8,940 nucleotides of DNA from an uncultured Prevotellaceae bacterium (GCA_905202115.1 CAJKQZ010000105.1:1-8940); one strand, 5' to 3'. Positions 1-6,627 are shown, numbered from the stretch's first letter. Program-made: numbers and translations. Notes: generated by a model from the letters alone, not told the origin.

Positions 1-760
1 CTGTTCCGCCTTTGTAGCGGTGACGTATCACATAGTGCCTGCTGTCGGCGGCCTTGCTCGGCACAGTGTCGCACTCTTCGTAAGTGCAACGGTTCTGGGC
101 CACCCAATAATTCACCGCCAACGGTACGGAAATATAACTTCCCCAGCCGCCGGCGTTATCAAGGTCGCCGCCCCACTCCGAAACCCTGTCTTCCGTGCCG
201 TGAATCTCGAACAGCGGCACGACTGTCGGCTTTTTGTCAAGTTCGAACATCCACGTAAACGTCAGTCCCGCCACCGAAGCCAACGCGGAAAAGGTTTTCT
301 GGCCCGAAAGCGCGGCAAGATAGCACAAATCACCGCCGTTCGACATTCCGGTAAGGAAAGCGTTCTTTGTGCTGAGCCTGTATTTCTTCTGAACGTATTT
401 CGTGAACTTGCATATCTCGTCCACATCGTCTATGTTCATTCCTTTCTGCGAGGGATAGCCCACGTAGAAGCCGGTTTTTCCGCTCGGGTCCTTCAATCCC
501 TGCGGATAAAGCACTGCAAAACCGTTCCTGTCGGCCACAGGGTCGATGTCGAAGCTCTTAGGATCGGCCTTGCCTGTATATCCGTGGGCCGCAACCACTA
601 TAGGCGCCTGCTCCTTTATATTGTCGGGCAGATAAAGCACGCCGGTGCGTACATGGCCGTTGATTCTGCACGACACATCGATATATTTTCCGGCCCTCGC
701 GGACAAAGCGGTAAAAACCGCCGACACGACCGCCGCAATAAGTATGATAATTTTTCTCAT
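1..760 (-). CDS. Secreted PHB-depolymerase / feruloyl-esterase-like alpha/beta hydrolase (3' end beyond window)
   Basis: The reading frame is open from ATG at 760 to the window edge (253 codons), so the C-terminus is missing. It begins with a signal peptide of about 23 residues (MRKIIILIAAVVSAVFTALS, then ARA before the mature start). The mature part looks like the esterase PHB-depolymerase / LpqC / feruloyl esterase group of alpha/beta hydrolases: an oxyanion-type HG at residues 59-60, the nucleophile elbow GMSNGG at 138-143 with Ser140, and the acid motif HGTEDRV at 187-193 with Asp191. The catalytic His would lie in the missing part. The family hydrolyses ester bonds in feruloylated or acetylated polysaccharides or in polyesters; the substrate here cannot be read from sequence. 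The start lies 16 bp after the stop of the upstream SGNH hydrolase gene, so the two are probably co-transcribed. The longer plus-strand frames over this gene are antisense shadows. Confidence 0.85.
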   Translation of the reverse strand, partial: MRKIIILIAAVVSAVFTALSARAGKYIDVSCRINGHVRTGVLYLPDNIKEQAPIVVAAHGYTGKADPKSFDIDPVADRNGFAVLYPQGLKDPSGKTGFYVGYPSQKGMNIDDVDEICKFTKYVQKKYRLSTKNAFLTGMSNGGDLCYLAALSGQKTFSALASVAGLTFTWMFELDKKPTVVPLFEIHGTEDRVSEWGGDLDNAGGWGSYISVPLAVNYWVAQNRCTYEECDTVPSKAADSRHYVIRHRYKGGT

Positions 761-776
761 ATTCGTTCGAATGATA

Positions 777-1895
777 TTATTTCCCTGTCTTGCCGCGCAG
801 TATTCTCTTCAATTTGCGTACATAGGCCTCGGCGTACTGCTGCATTCCGAGATCGGTGGCATGAACGCCGTCAACCTGCGAGTCCTGCGAAAGAGCGAGC
901 TCCCCATAACTAAGATAATAAAGATTCTTATACTGTTTGCGCAGCTTGTCATAGGCTTCGCGTTGCAGGCGGTTCACCTCCTCTTCCGTGCATTGCTCGA
1001 TTCCCGAGTTGGCCCCCATATACCCGTCATGCTCCACGATGAGAATAGGTGCGTCGCTCTTCTCGCGCAATATTTTCACGCCTTCGGCCAGACGTTCCCC
1101 GATAAGCGCGCTGCGTTCACGGGTAGTCATGTTCGGCAGACAGTCTATCACGAATACACTTGCGTCGTTCTCGGCAATAAGTCTGAACATTTCCGCCTCC
1201 ATATAGGCGCTGCCCGAAAAGCCGAGGTTCACCACCGGCACTTTCAGCATACGGTGAACAATGTTCGTCCATGCCATGCCCGGACGCGAGGCGCATCCGC
1301 CCTGAGCTATCGAAGTGCCGTATACAATCACCGGTTTTTCACGGTCGGGCCCCATGAAACGCAGCGGATACTGCTTGTCGACGCCTATGCGCAGGTCTTT
1401 CACCGTATTATACAGCGGCAGATACAGACGGTATTCGTAACCGTCGGCACCGGCGTTCTCATAAGTAAGCGCCTTGTAGACATACCTCACCGGCGAACCG
1501 AACGAATACAGCCCGCGCAGATAAAGTTCTTTCCCGTTCGCGTCGGTAGCGTATAGGTCTGTACCGCTCACACCCGTGGAAGGCATGTGCGGCATGGCAA
1601 ACCCGCCGGCCACATTGTATTCCACCGTTATTTCGGGAGCTTTCGTGACGAAAGCCACATAAAGTCCCGCGGAATTCTTCGAAAGCGCGAACACGTTCTT
1701 CGAAGCCATGCTCACGGCACGCTCAGGCAAGCGGGAATACGACTTCCCCATCTCGATATTCCACACACGGTTCCGCACATTCGGCACGCTTCCCTCCAAA
1801 GGATCGTACCACACGGTTTGCGCAAATGCGTTTTGCGGCACAAACAAAGCCGCAAGCGCCGCAACGCCGACAAATAACATTTTTCCGAATCTCAT
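777..1895 (-). CDS. Secreted SGNH/GDSL-type esterase with N-terminal GxDLY domain
   Basis: This is a 372-residue exported hydrolase. A signal peptide covers residues 1-25 and ends in AFA before Gln26. The N-terminal beta-rich domain carries the motif GTDLY at 111-115, the signature of the GxDLY domain that precedes many Bacteroidota SGNH esterases. The C-terminal half is an SGNH hydrolase domain (Lipase_GDSL_3 type): block I is VYGTSIAQGG with nucleophile Ser195, block II is GFSGSA at 225-230, block III is DCLPNM with Asn255, and block V is DGVHATD with Asp342 and His345. All four catalytic or oxyanion positions are present, so it should be active. Family members are carbohydrate or acyl esterases, and this one probably works in the periplasm or at the surface. 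It is the first gene of an apparent two-gene operon with the esterase downstream. The exact substrate is unknown. Confidence 0.92.
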   Translation of the reverse strand: MRFGKMLFVGVAALAALFVPQNAFAQTVWYDPLEGSVPNVRNRVWNIEMGKSYSRLPERAVSMASKNVFALSKNSAGLYVAFVTKAPEITVEYNVAGGFAMPHMPSTGVSGTDLYATDANGKELYLRGLYSFGSPVRYVYKALTYENAGADGYEYRLYLPLYNTVKDLRIGVDKQYPLRFMGPDREKPVIVYGTSIAQGGCASRPGMAWTNIVHRMLKVPVVNLGFSGSAYMEAEMFRLIAENDASVFVIDCLPNMTTRERSALIGERLAEGVKILREKSDAPILIVEHDGYMGANSGIEQCTEEEVNRLQREAYDKLRKQYKNLYYLSYGELALSQDSQVDGVHATDLGMQQYAEAYVRKLKRILRGKTGK

Positions 1896-1932
1896 AGTCC
1901 CTGAAATACTTGATTGTTCAATGATGTGAAAG

Positions 1933-1940
1933 CAAAGTTA
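1933..1940 (-). promoter_or_regulatory. Putative Bacteroidota -7 box for the esterase operon
   Basis: On the minus strand the octamer reads TAACTTTG, an exact match to the TAnnTTTG -7 consensus of the Bacteroidota primary sigma factor. It lies 37 bp before the ATG of the SGNH esterase gene, which would give a leader of about 30 nt. I see no clear TTTG at the -33 position, so the call rests on the -7 box and its placement. Confidence 0.55.
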
Positions 1941-2107
1941 AGAAATCTCCGCATAAACAGGCCTTCGGCAGAATATTACGTATGAAAAATTCATCTCCGA
2001 CGCAATAGAATCTAATCGCTCCGCAGTAACAGACTGCCCGACATTCCGCATTGTCGGCACGATGACTGAAGGAATAGAAAAACGCAGCTTCCTTTAAAAT
2101 GGGACAT
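1941..2107. other. Intergenic stretch without a recognised feature
   Basis: These bases lie between the esterase promoter and the first interspersed repeat. A 71-codon minus-strand frame crosses the stretch and runs into the promoter, but its product resembles nothing I know and it is probably chance. A short inverted repeat CCGACA/TGTCGG with an 8-nt loop occurs near 2039-2058 without a T-run. I see no RNA gene or operator here. Confidence 0.4.
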
Positions 2108-2300
2108 GCTTTTCCGCGTGGTTTTGCAGACAAAAACGGTCAGCCAGTAAGCATTTGAAAATCAGCGCGTGTATATGTAGCAAAAAATATGTCTGAGATA
2201 TTTTAAATTATCTCAGACATATTTTCGATTATCTCCCTTGTATTTTCAATTTACTGCGGGAAGTTTTTTACCACACGAAAAAAAATATTTTTTTCGCGGC
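2108..2300 (+). repeat. Interspersed repeat, copy 1 (complete)
   Basis: This stretch of about 193 bp is repeated in inverted orientation at 5196-5390 and in part at 8857-8940. From left to right it has an end starting GCTTTTCC, a 26-nt block at 2120-2145 identical to copy 2, a 48-nt block at 2178-2225 identical to copy 2 that contains a perfect hairpin, three 21-bp units at 2192-2254, the segment GCGGGAAGTTTTTTA, and an A-tract/T-tract end (2277-2294). It has no open frame of note, no terminal inverted repeats and no visible target-site duplication. It lies between the 5' end of the esterase operon and the 3' end of amtB. It could be a MITE/REP-like non-autonomous element or a conserved structured RNA or DNA element. 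Confidence 0.85.
2184..2225. repeat. Perfect 17-bp inverted repeat inside repeat copy 1
   Basis: The left arm AAAATATGTCTGAGATA (2184-2200) and right arm TATCTCAGACATATTTT (2209-2225) are perfectly complementary around an 8-nt loop. The same arms occur in copy 2 and the loop is its exact reverse complement there, so the whole palindrome is conserved. It could form a hairpin in RNA, act as a weak bidirectional terminator because its arms end in T-runs, or be a dyad bound by a protein. Confidence 0.85.
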
Positions 2301-2417
2301 AGACCGATTTTTTATAAAACCCTCCCAAACCGGTTTTCTGCAGGAAGCGTTTTCTATCTGCCGGAATCACATTAAAATATAATGGATACTGTTTTCCCCT
2401 CTTGCGGATTATACAAA

Positions 2418-2450
2418 CATTGCCGGCATCTGGAACCGACGCCGGCAATG
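2418..2450 (-). terminator. Probable terminator hairpin after amtB
   Basis: CATTGCCGGC (2418-2427) and GCCGGCAATG (2441-2450) form a perfect 10-bp GC-rich stem with a 13-nt loop, 46 bp beyond the amtB stop. On the minus strand the stem is followed by TTTGTAT, a short interrupted T-run, so termination efficiency is uncertain. Confidence 0.55.
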
Positions 2451-2495
2451 CAAAATATCAAAAAATCGTATCAGAATGAAGAATATTCAGAATTG

Positions 2496-3758
2496 TCAGT
2501 TGTAGGCACTCTCTCCGTGTTCATAAACGTCGAGGCCCTCTTCCTCAACCCGCTTGTCGACACGCAGACCTGCAATCTTTTTCAGTCCGAAGAACAGCAC
2601 GAAACCGGCAGCTGCGGCCCAAAGGTCGATACACAGCACTCCGAGCGCCTGAGCTCCGAGGAAGTTCCAGCCATGTCCGTAGAAAAGCCCCGAATCAACG
2701 GCAAGCAGACCCGTCATAAGGGTTCCGAGTATACCGCAAACGCCGTGAACCGAACTTGCACCCACAGGGTCGTCTATGTGGAGCTTGGTATCGATGAATT
2801 CTATAGAGAATACGAGAACCACACCGCAAACCAGGCCTATCACGACGGCTCCGAGCGGAGAAACGAGGTCGCAGCCGGCTGTAATGCCCACAAGACCGGC
2901 GAGCACGCCGTTGAGCATGAGCGAGAACGAGGGTTTGCCATATTTTATCCATGTGGTGAACATGGTTGCAACACCGCCCGCTGCGGCAGCAAGGTTGGTG
3001 GTGAGAAACACGTGCGACACGGCCGTGCGGTTGACCTCGCCCGAAGCGGCGAGCTGAGAACCGGGGTTGAAACCGAACCAGCCGAACCAAAGGATGAACA
3101 CTCCGAGAGCAGCGATGAGCAGGTTATGGCCGGGAATGGCGTGGCTCTTGCCGTTTTTGTCGTACTTGCCAAGACGCGAACCGAGACAGAGGGCACCTAC
3201 AAGAGAGAGCACACCGCCCACGGAGTGTACTATCGTCGAACCGGCGAAGTCGTGGAACGTAGTGCCGAATGTCGTCATCATAAAACCGGCGGGATCGCTG
3301 TTGCAAAGCCAGCCGCCGCCCCACGTCCAGTGGCCGCCCACAGGATAAATCAACATGGATATGAACAAGGAGTAAATGCAATACATGGAGAACTTGGTGC
3401 GCTCGGCCATAGCACCGCTCACAATCGTTGCACTCGTTGCGCAGAACACAGTCTGGAATATGAGGAATCCTTCAATGGGAAGCCCGTTATCGAAGAAAGA
3501 GATATCGCCGAAATTAGGCGTTCCGATAAACCCTTCGCCGTTGTTGCCGAACATCAGGCCGAAGCCTACAAACCAGAAAAGCAACGAACCGAACATGAAG
3601 TCCACGAAATTCTTGAACAGGATGTTCGCCGTATTTTTTCCACGCGTGAAACCCGCCTCGCAAAGGGCGAAGCCCGGCTGCATGAAGAACACTAACATTG
3701 CCGCAAGCAGCATCCATACTGTATCTAATGATATAGACAAATCTTCTATTGAAATCAT
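2496..3758 (-). CDS. amtB: Ammonium transporter AmtB
   Basis: This 420-residue polytopic protein of the Amt/Rh family moves ammonium across the inner membrane. The transport signature is complete: FHDFAGSTIVHSVGG with Asp170 and the first pore histidine His178, and SSVHGVCG with the second pore histidine His338. Hydrophobic segments run through the whole length, consistent with about 11 membrane helices. The C-terminal tail GLRVDKRVEEEGLDVYEHGE is the conserved cytoplasmic segment that contacts PII in characterised Amt proteins, so PII gating is likely intact. The gene begins 24 bp after the glnB/glnK stop on the same strand, the classic glnK-amtB arrangement. Length is normal for a family member without a cleaved signal peptide. 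Expression probably rises under nitrogen limitation by analogy, but I find no operator that shows this. Confidence 0.97.
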   Translation of the reverse strand: MISIEDLSISLDTVWMLLAAMLVFFMQPGFALCEAGFTRGKNTANILFKNFVDFMFGSLLFWFVGFGLMFGNNGEGFIGTPNFGDISFFDNGLPIEGFLIFQTVFCATSATIVSGAMAERTKFSMYCIYSLFISMLIYPVGGHWTWGGGWLCNSDPAGFMMTTFGTTFHDFAGSTIVHSVGGVLSLVGALCLGSRLGKYDKNGKSHAIPGHNLLIAALGVFILWFGWFGFNPGSQLAASGEVNRTAVSHVFLTTNLAAAAGGVATMFTTWIKYGKPSFSLMLNGVLAGLVGITAGCDLVSPLGAVVIGLVCGVVLVFSIEFIDTKLHIDDPVGASSVHGVCGILGTLMTGLLAVDSGLFYGHGWNFLGAQALGVLCIDLWAAAAGFVLFFGLKKIAGLRVDKRVEEEGLDVYEHGESAYN

Positions 3759-3782
3759 AATCGTGTCATTTTAATTGTTTGG

Positions 3783-4139
3783 TTATTGCTCCAGTTCCGC
3801 ATTGTACAATGCAATGTTTCCGCGTTCGCCGGTGCGTATGCGTATGGCGTCCTCGACAGGCAGAATGAATATGCGCCCGTCGCCGATCTCTCCCGTTCTG
3901 GCAGCAGCCTGGATTGCCTCTACGGTTCTTTCGACGTTCTTGTCTCTGACCACGATAGAAATAAAAGTTCTTTCTATCGAGCTCGTGTCGTAAACGATTC
4001 CGCGATAAATGCGTCCCTGGCGCGACTTGCCGATTCCTCTTACGTCGTAATAGGAGAACCATTCAATGTCGGCAGCCAAAAGCGCCTCCTTCACGTCCTC
4101 GAACCGCGACTTGCGGATGATAGCTTCAATCATTTTCAT
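3783..4139 (-). CDS. glnK: Nitrogen regulatory protein P-II (GlnB/GlnK type)
   Basis: This 118-residue trimeric PII signal protein senses ATP/ADP, 2-oxoglutarate and glutamine status. It starts MKMIEAIIRK like typical PII proteins, which favours the first ATG over the one two codons later. The T-loop GRIYRGIVY (42-50) keeps Tyr50 at the site equivalent to the uridylylated Tyr51 of enteric PII, and Tyr45 matches Tyr46. The C-terminal signature TGEIGDGRIFILPVEDAIRIRTGE is complete (82-105; split as TGEIGDGRIF plus ILPVEDAIRIRTGE). The loop after Tyr50 (DTSSIERTF) is unlike the enteric sequence. Linkage 24 bp upstream of amtB points to a GlnK role, blocking AmtB when nitrogen is ample. No uridylyltransferase gene is in the window, so modification is unproven. 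I find no convincing promoter before it. Confidence 0.95.
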   Translation of the reverse strand: MKMIEAIIRKSRFEDVKEALLAADIEWFSYYDVRGIGKSRQGRIYRGIVYDTSSIERTFISIVVRDKNVERTVEAIQAAARTGEIGDGRIFILPVEDAIRIRTGERGNIALYNAELEQ

Positions 4140-4215
4140 CTTACAAATGTTTTAAAGTTTGAATTAAAAACTAACTTTTTGTTGCTTCACACCGCGAAAA
4201 TAAATCATTTTGTAT

Positions 4216-4223
4216 TACTTTTG
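4216..4223 (+). promoter_or_regulatory. Putative -7 box for the outer-membrane barrel gene
   Basis: The octamer TACTTTTG fits TAnnTTTG and is followed by CGCC, as often seen at Bacteroidota promoters. It would start transcription near 4230 and leave an A-rich leader of about 180 nt before the ATG at 4411. That leader is long, and no good -33 element is seen, so this is tentative. It lies in the 271-bp divergent region shared with glnB/glnK. Confidence 0.45.
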
Positions 4224-4352
4224 CGCCATAAACGAACAATTAAATAGTTTTAGGTCGATTTTTCAAGAAATATGCTATTCAAAGATTGCAAAAACAGACT
4301 TTTTAACACAAAACACAAAAGATGCAAATACAAAAAGCCAGACATAAAACAC

Positions 4353-4379
4353 AAAAAAGCCGGAAAAACAGTTTCCGGC
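4353..4379 (-). terminator. Leftward terminator-like hairpin in the barrel-gene leader
   Basis: GCCGGAAA (4359-4366) and TTTCCGGC (4372-4379) form a perfect 8-bp stem with a 5-nt loop. On the minus strand it is followed by six T residues (4358-4353), the form of an intrinsic terminator pointing toward glnB/glnK. No minus-strand gene ends here. It may stop antisense transcription, or act as a leader hairpin on the plus-strand mRNA 31 nt before the ATG. Confidence 0.5.
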
Positions 4380-4410
4380 ATATTATTAACTATCAAATTT
4401 CATTAAAGTC

Positions 4411-5115
4411 ATGAGAAAAATGATTTTGCTGGCCATTGCAGCCTTTGCAACGGTAACGCCACGCATTGCGGCACAAGACAAGGTTGAAACTTCTATAGCC
4501 GCCGACTTCGTGTCGGGCTACATCTGGCGCGGCCAGGACCTGGGCAACGTAAGTATCCAGCCCGGAGCGGGAATAGCATACAAAGGCTTCTCGCTCGGAG
4601 CATGGGGCTCGGTGGGAATAGACAAGGAAGACACCAAAGAGCTCGACATCACGGCGGCCTACAAAACCGGCGGATTCAATGTGGGAATCACCGACTACTG
4701 GTTCAACAACACGGCCGATGCGCGTTACTTTATGTATAAATCCCACCGTACGGCCCACGTGTTCGAAGCCAACGTAGGCTATGATTTCGGAGTGGTATCG
4801 CTGCAATGGTACACCAACTTCGCCGGAAACGACGGCCGCAACAAGGACGGCGACCGCGCATACTCGTCGTACGTGGAGGCAAGCGCTCCGTTCAAACTCG
4901 GCGGGGCCGACTGGACAGCCACAGTGGGCGCCGTACCCTACAGAACAGACTTTTACAGCGACGCCGACGGTTTCGCCATAACTAACGTTACGTTAAAAGC
5001 GTCGAAAGACATCAAAGTGACACGTTCTTTCAGCCTTCCGATATTTGCAGCCGTCACCGCAAACCCGAGCGACGGAAAAGCGTATCTTGCAATAGGTTTC
5101 ACACTGCAGCCCTAA
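4411..5115 (+). CDS. Predicted outer-membrane beta-barrel protein, Gcw_chp/TorF-like
   Basis: This 234-residue exported protein has a signal peptide over residues 1-21 (MRKMILLAIAAFATVTPRIA, then A before Gln22). The mature chain is made of alternating, aromatic-rich strands with short polar turns and ends AYLAIGFTLQP, as expected of an outer-membrane barrel. The opening ADFVSGYIWRGQDLG at 31-45 followed by SIQPG resembles the start of Gcw_chp (TIGR02001) / TorF-type putative porins ("SxYxxRG" near the N-terminus). No enzyme motif is visible. It is divergent from glnB/glnK-amtB across 271 bp, which suggests a link to nitrogen supply, perhaps passage of ammonium or small amines across the outer membrane; that is inference. 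It is followed by a strong terminator, so it is probably monocistronic. The family call is moderate and the barrel call is good. Confidence 0.8.
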   Translation: MRKMILLAIAAFATVTPRIAAQDKVETSIAADFVSGYIWRGQDLGNVSIQPGAGIAYKGFSLGAWGSVGIDKEDTKELDITAAYKTGGFNVGITDYWFNNTADARYFMYKSHRTAHVFEANVGYDFGVVSLQWYTNFAGNDGRNKDGDRAYSSYVEASAPFKLGGADWTATVGAVPYRTDFYSDADGFAITNVTLKASKDIKVTRSFSLPIFAAVTANPSDGKAYLAIGFTLQP

Positions 5116-5138
5116 GCGATTCCGCATTCATAATACCG

Positions 5139-5175
5139 CTTTCCCGCAGGCATATGCCCGCGGGAAAGTTTTTTT
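5139..5175 (+). terminator. Intrinsic terminator of the barrel gene
   Basis: CTTTCCCGC (5139-5147) pairs perfectly with GCGGGAAAG (5160-5168), followed by seven T residues. The loop itself contains the palindrome GGCATATGCC, so the stem can extend past one A/C mismatch. It lies 23 bp after the stop codon at 5115. Just beyond it, TTCCGGAA occurs twice three bases apart (5174-5181 and 5185-5192), another possible small hairpin. Confidence 0.9.
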
Positions 5176-5243
5176 CCGGAAAAGTTCCGGAATTTCCTCC
5201 ACGAAAAAAAATATTTTTTTGTACGTGTAAAAAACTTCCCGCA

Positions 5244-5306
5244 GATAATTCAAAATATGTCTGAGATAATTCAAAATATGTCTGAGATAATTTAAAATAT
5301 CTCAGA
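5244..5306. repeat. Three 21-bp tandem units within copy 2
   Basis: Units are 5244-5264, 5265-5285 and 5286-5306. The first two are identical (GATAATTCAAAATA plus TGTCTGA). The third keeps the GATAATTTAAAATA frame but ends TCTCAGA, the reverse complement of TCTGAGA, which creates the palindrome with unit 2. Copy 1 has the same three-unit layout (2192-2254, reversed), with a CAAGGGA core in its outer unit. Copy 3 has CAAGGCA in the matching unit at 8905-8925. Confidence 0.85.
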
Positions 5307-5314
5307 CATATTTT
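5273..5314. repeat. Perfect 17-bp inverted repeat inside repeat copy 2
   Basis: Arms 5273-5289 and 5298-5314 are perfectly complementary around an 8-nt loop and match the arms of the hairpin at 2184-2225. The plus-strand right arm runs into six T residues (5311-5316), so it could also act as a terminator for either of the two convergent genes. Confidence 0.85.
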
Positions 5315-5425
5315 TTGCTATATATACACCTGCTGATTTTCAAGTGCTTGCCGGCTGACCGTTTTTGTCTGCAAAACCATACGGAAAAGCGGCGCAAATT
5401 TCGCAGTCCGAAAGCCGCAGGATTT

Positions 5426-6493
5426 TCAACCTACTGTCACGAGCGTAGCACCGAAACCGTACTCCTGAAACGAAGCGTCCTGAGTGCGGCACGAAGGATA
5501 ATGCCGTTTCAGTTCCTTGAGCACCTCGGAACGAAGCACTCCGTCGCCTTTGCCGTGAATGAAAACTATCTTTTTTCCTTTATTGCGTTTGTTTTTCTCC
5601 ATTACGTCGCGCACCTCGCGCAACTGGCGACGAAGAATATCGGCATTCGAAAGTCCCTCGACCGTATCGAAAAGCGCTCCTGCGTGCAAATCCACCTCAA
5701 CAATGCCGTCGGTGCGCGGAGCAGCATGTTTCTTAGGCAATTTTTCGGGAACATCCTTTTTCAGAAGCGCCTCACGTATCTCACCCGCGTCGACGAAAAT
5801 GCCGCGTTCGGGGACGTCGTCACGGACAGCTGTATAAACCAGCGCCGGTTCGCCGAAAAACTCATTCTGTTTGAACGCGCCTGCTTTATAGAACTTGGAA
5901 CCGTCGATTCTCAGCTCCACGCTCACCGCAGGTTTCAGGGCGAAAGGCTTCTCGCGCTTGTAGGCTATCATTTGCAGCGCAACCCGCGCTATTTCATCCA
6001 ACTTTGCACGTTCCAGTTCCTCTACAAAGAACTTTGTATTGGGCTCCAGCGTTCCCTCGAAGCGGGCCCGCCACACAGCTCCCTCGGCCGACAGGAACGA
6101 AAGCGTAACATAATAGTTGCTGTCGTTGACGATATACGTATCGAACGTGGTTTCCACCATATTTTCGACATTCGTAGGCACGAAAGCCAAATAGACATTC
6201 AATTTCTCCCCGCCGCGCCTTTCGGCCGGCGCAACGCCCTGCACAACATGCGGTGCAGCCTTCTTTTCCGGCTTTTCAGGCGCCGGAACGGGCGCAGCCG
6301 GAGCCGCTGCAGGCCTGCCGCCCGAGAATTTGCGCTCGTACGTGTCCGACTCGACCACTACAACCTCATTTATAAACATGGGGATCTCAAAACCGTCGTC
6401 ATCTTTTACAAGAACAACGTTTTTGTCGCGGAAAGCAACCACCTTGCCTCCGCCCACTTCATTAAGAAATCTTACTTTATCACCTATCTTCAT
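5426..6493 (-). CDS. DUF2027 and Smr-domain protein
   Basis: This 355-residue protein has the three-part layout of Bacteroidota DUF2027 proteins. Residues 1-50 form a small beta-rich domain with IGDKVRFLNEVGGGKVVAF. Residues about 58-95 are a Pro/Ala-rich linker. Residues about 96-250 form the DUF2027 core, with KLNVYLAFVP and a strand-rich region. The C-terminus (about 264-355) is an Smr domain like that at the end of MutS2, with VEVDLHAG at 266-272, FIHGKGDGVLR at 311-321, and a closing ATLVTVG. The DLH and HGKG motifs associated with nicking nuclease activity in Smr domains are both present. A nucleic-acid role is likely, possibly in RNA or ribosome-linked quality control or recombination; the specific role is unknown. 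No signal peptide is seen, so it should be cytoplasmic. It is convergent with the barrel gene, and repeat copy 2 lies 36 bp beyond its stop. Confidence 0.93.
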   Translation of the reverse strand: MKIGDKVRFLNEVGGGKVVAFRDKNVVLVKDDDGFEIPMFINEVVVVESDTYERKFSGGRPAAAPAAPVPAPEKPEKKAAPHVVQGVAPAERRGGEKLNVYLAFVPTNVENMVETTFDTYIVNDSNYYVTLSFLSAEGAVWRARFEGTLEPNTKFFVEELERAKLDEIARVALQMIAYKREKPFALKPAVSVELRIDGSKFYKAGAFKQNEFFGEPALVYTAVRDDVPERGIFVDAGEIREALLKKDVPEKLPKKHAAPRTDGIVEVDLHAGALFDTVEGLSNADILRRQLREVRDVMEKNKRNKGKKIVFIHGKGDGVLRSEVLKELKRHYPSCRTQDASFQEYGFGATLVTVG

Positions 6494-6515
6494 AAAAAAC
6501 GCCTATTTTGCAAGA

Positions 6516-6523
6516 CTAAAGTA
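6516..6523 (-). promoter_or_regulatory. Degenerate -7 box before the Smr gene
   Basis: On the minus strand the octamer TACTTTAG differs from TAnnTTTG at one position. It lies 22 bp before the ATG at 6493, which would leave a leader of about 15 nt. One mismatch and no clear -33 element make this a weak call. Confidence 0.3.
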
Positions 6524-6627
6524 ATAAGTTTTCACGACGTGCCGGCAAAGACGCAAAAAAATAGCGCATCGAAGAATTTTTTCGCAATTTCTGCGTTAAA
6601 CATAACGGTTTATCCGCGAAAAAATAA

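Larger units (their letters stand above)
5196..5390 (-). repeat. Interspersed repeat, copy 2 (complete, inverted relative to copy 1)
   Basis: This is the reverse-complement counterpart of 2108-2300. The A-tract/T-tract end (5201-5220) lies at the left, facing the 3' end of the barrel gene, and the GGAAAAGC end lies at 5383-5390, facing the 3' end of the Smr gene. Blocks 5353-5378 (26 nt) and 5273-5320 (48 nt) are identical to copy 1. Differences are concentrated in the first tandem unit and near the ends. It fills most of the 310-bp gap between two convergent genes. The homology stops sharply on both sides and no duplication of flanking sequence is visible. Confidence 0.87.

Noticed and set aside
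20..1556. Two overlapping plus-strand frames of 297 and 303 codons
   Set aside because: Both are antisense to the two esterases, whose signal peptides and catalytic motifs are clear on the minus strand.
1918..2133. 71-codon minus-strand frame in the intergenic region
   Set aside because: It overlaps the esterase promoter and the edge of repeat copy 1, has no recognisable motif or signal, and is short enough to arise by chance.
2108..2300. Repeat considered as an insertion sequence
   Set aside because: It has no transposase frame, no terminal inverted repeats and no visible target-site duplication; at most it is a non-autonomous element.
2251..2448. 65-codon minus-strand frame between amtB and repeat copy 1
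   Set aside because: It covers the probable amtB terminator and the A-tract end of the repeat, and the product is not conserved in the other repeat copies.
2382..3695. 437-codon plus-strand open frame across amtB
   Set aside because: It is antisense to a complete AmtB with all family motifs. Its product is rich in His, Glu and Arg without any recognisable domain, as expected of a shadow frame.
5244..5306. Tandem units considered as a CRISPR array
   Set aside because: The units are 21 bp, directly adjacent without spacers, only three in number, and no cas gene is present.
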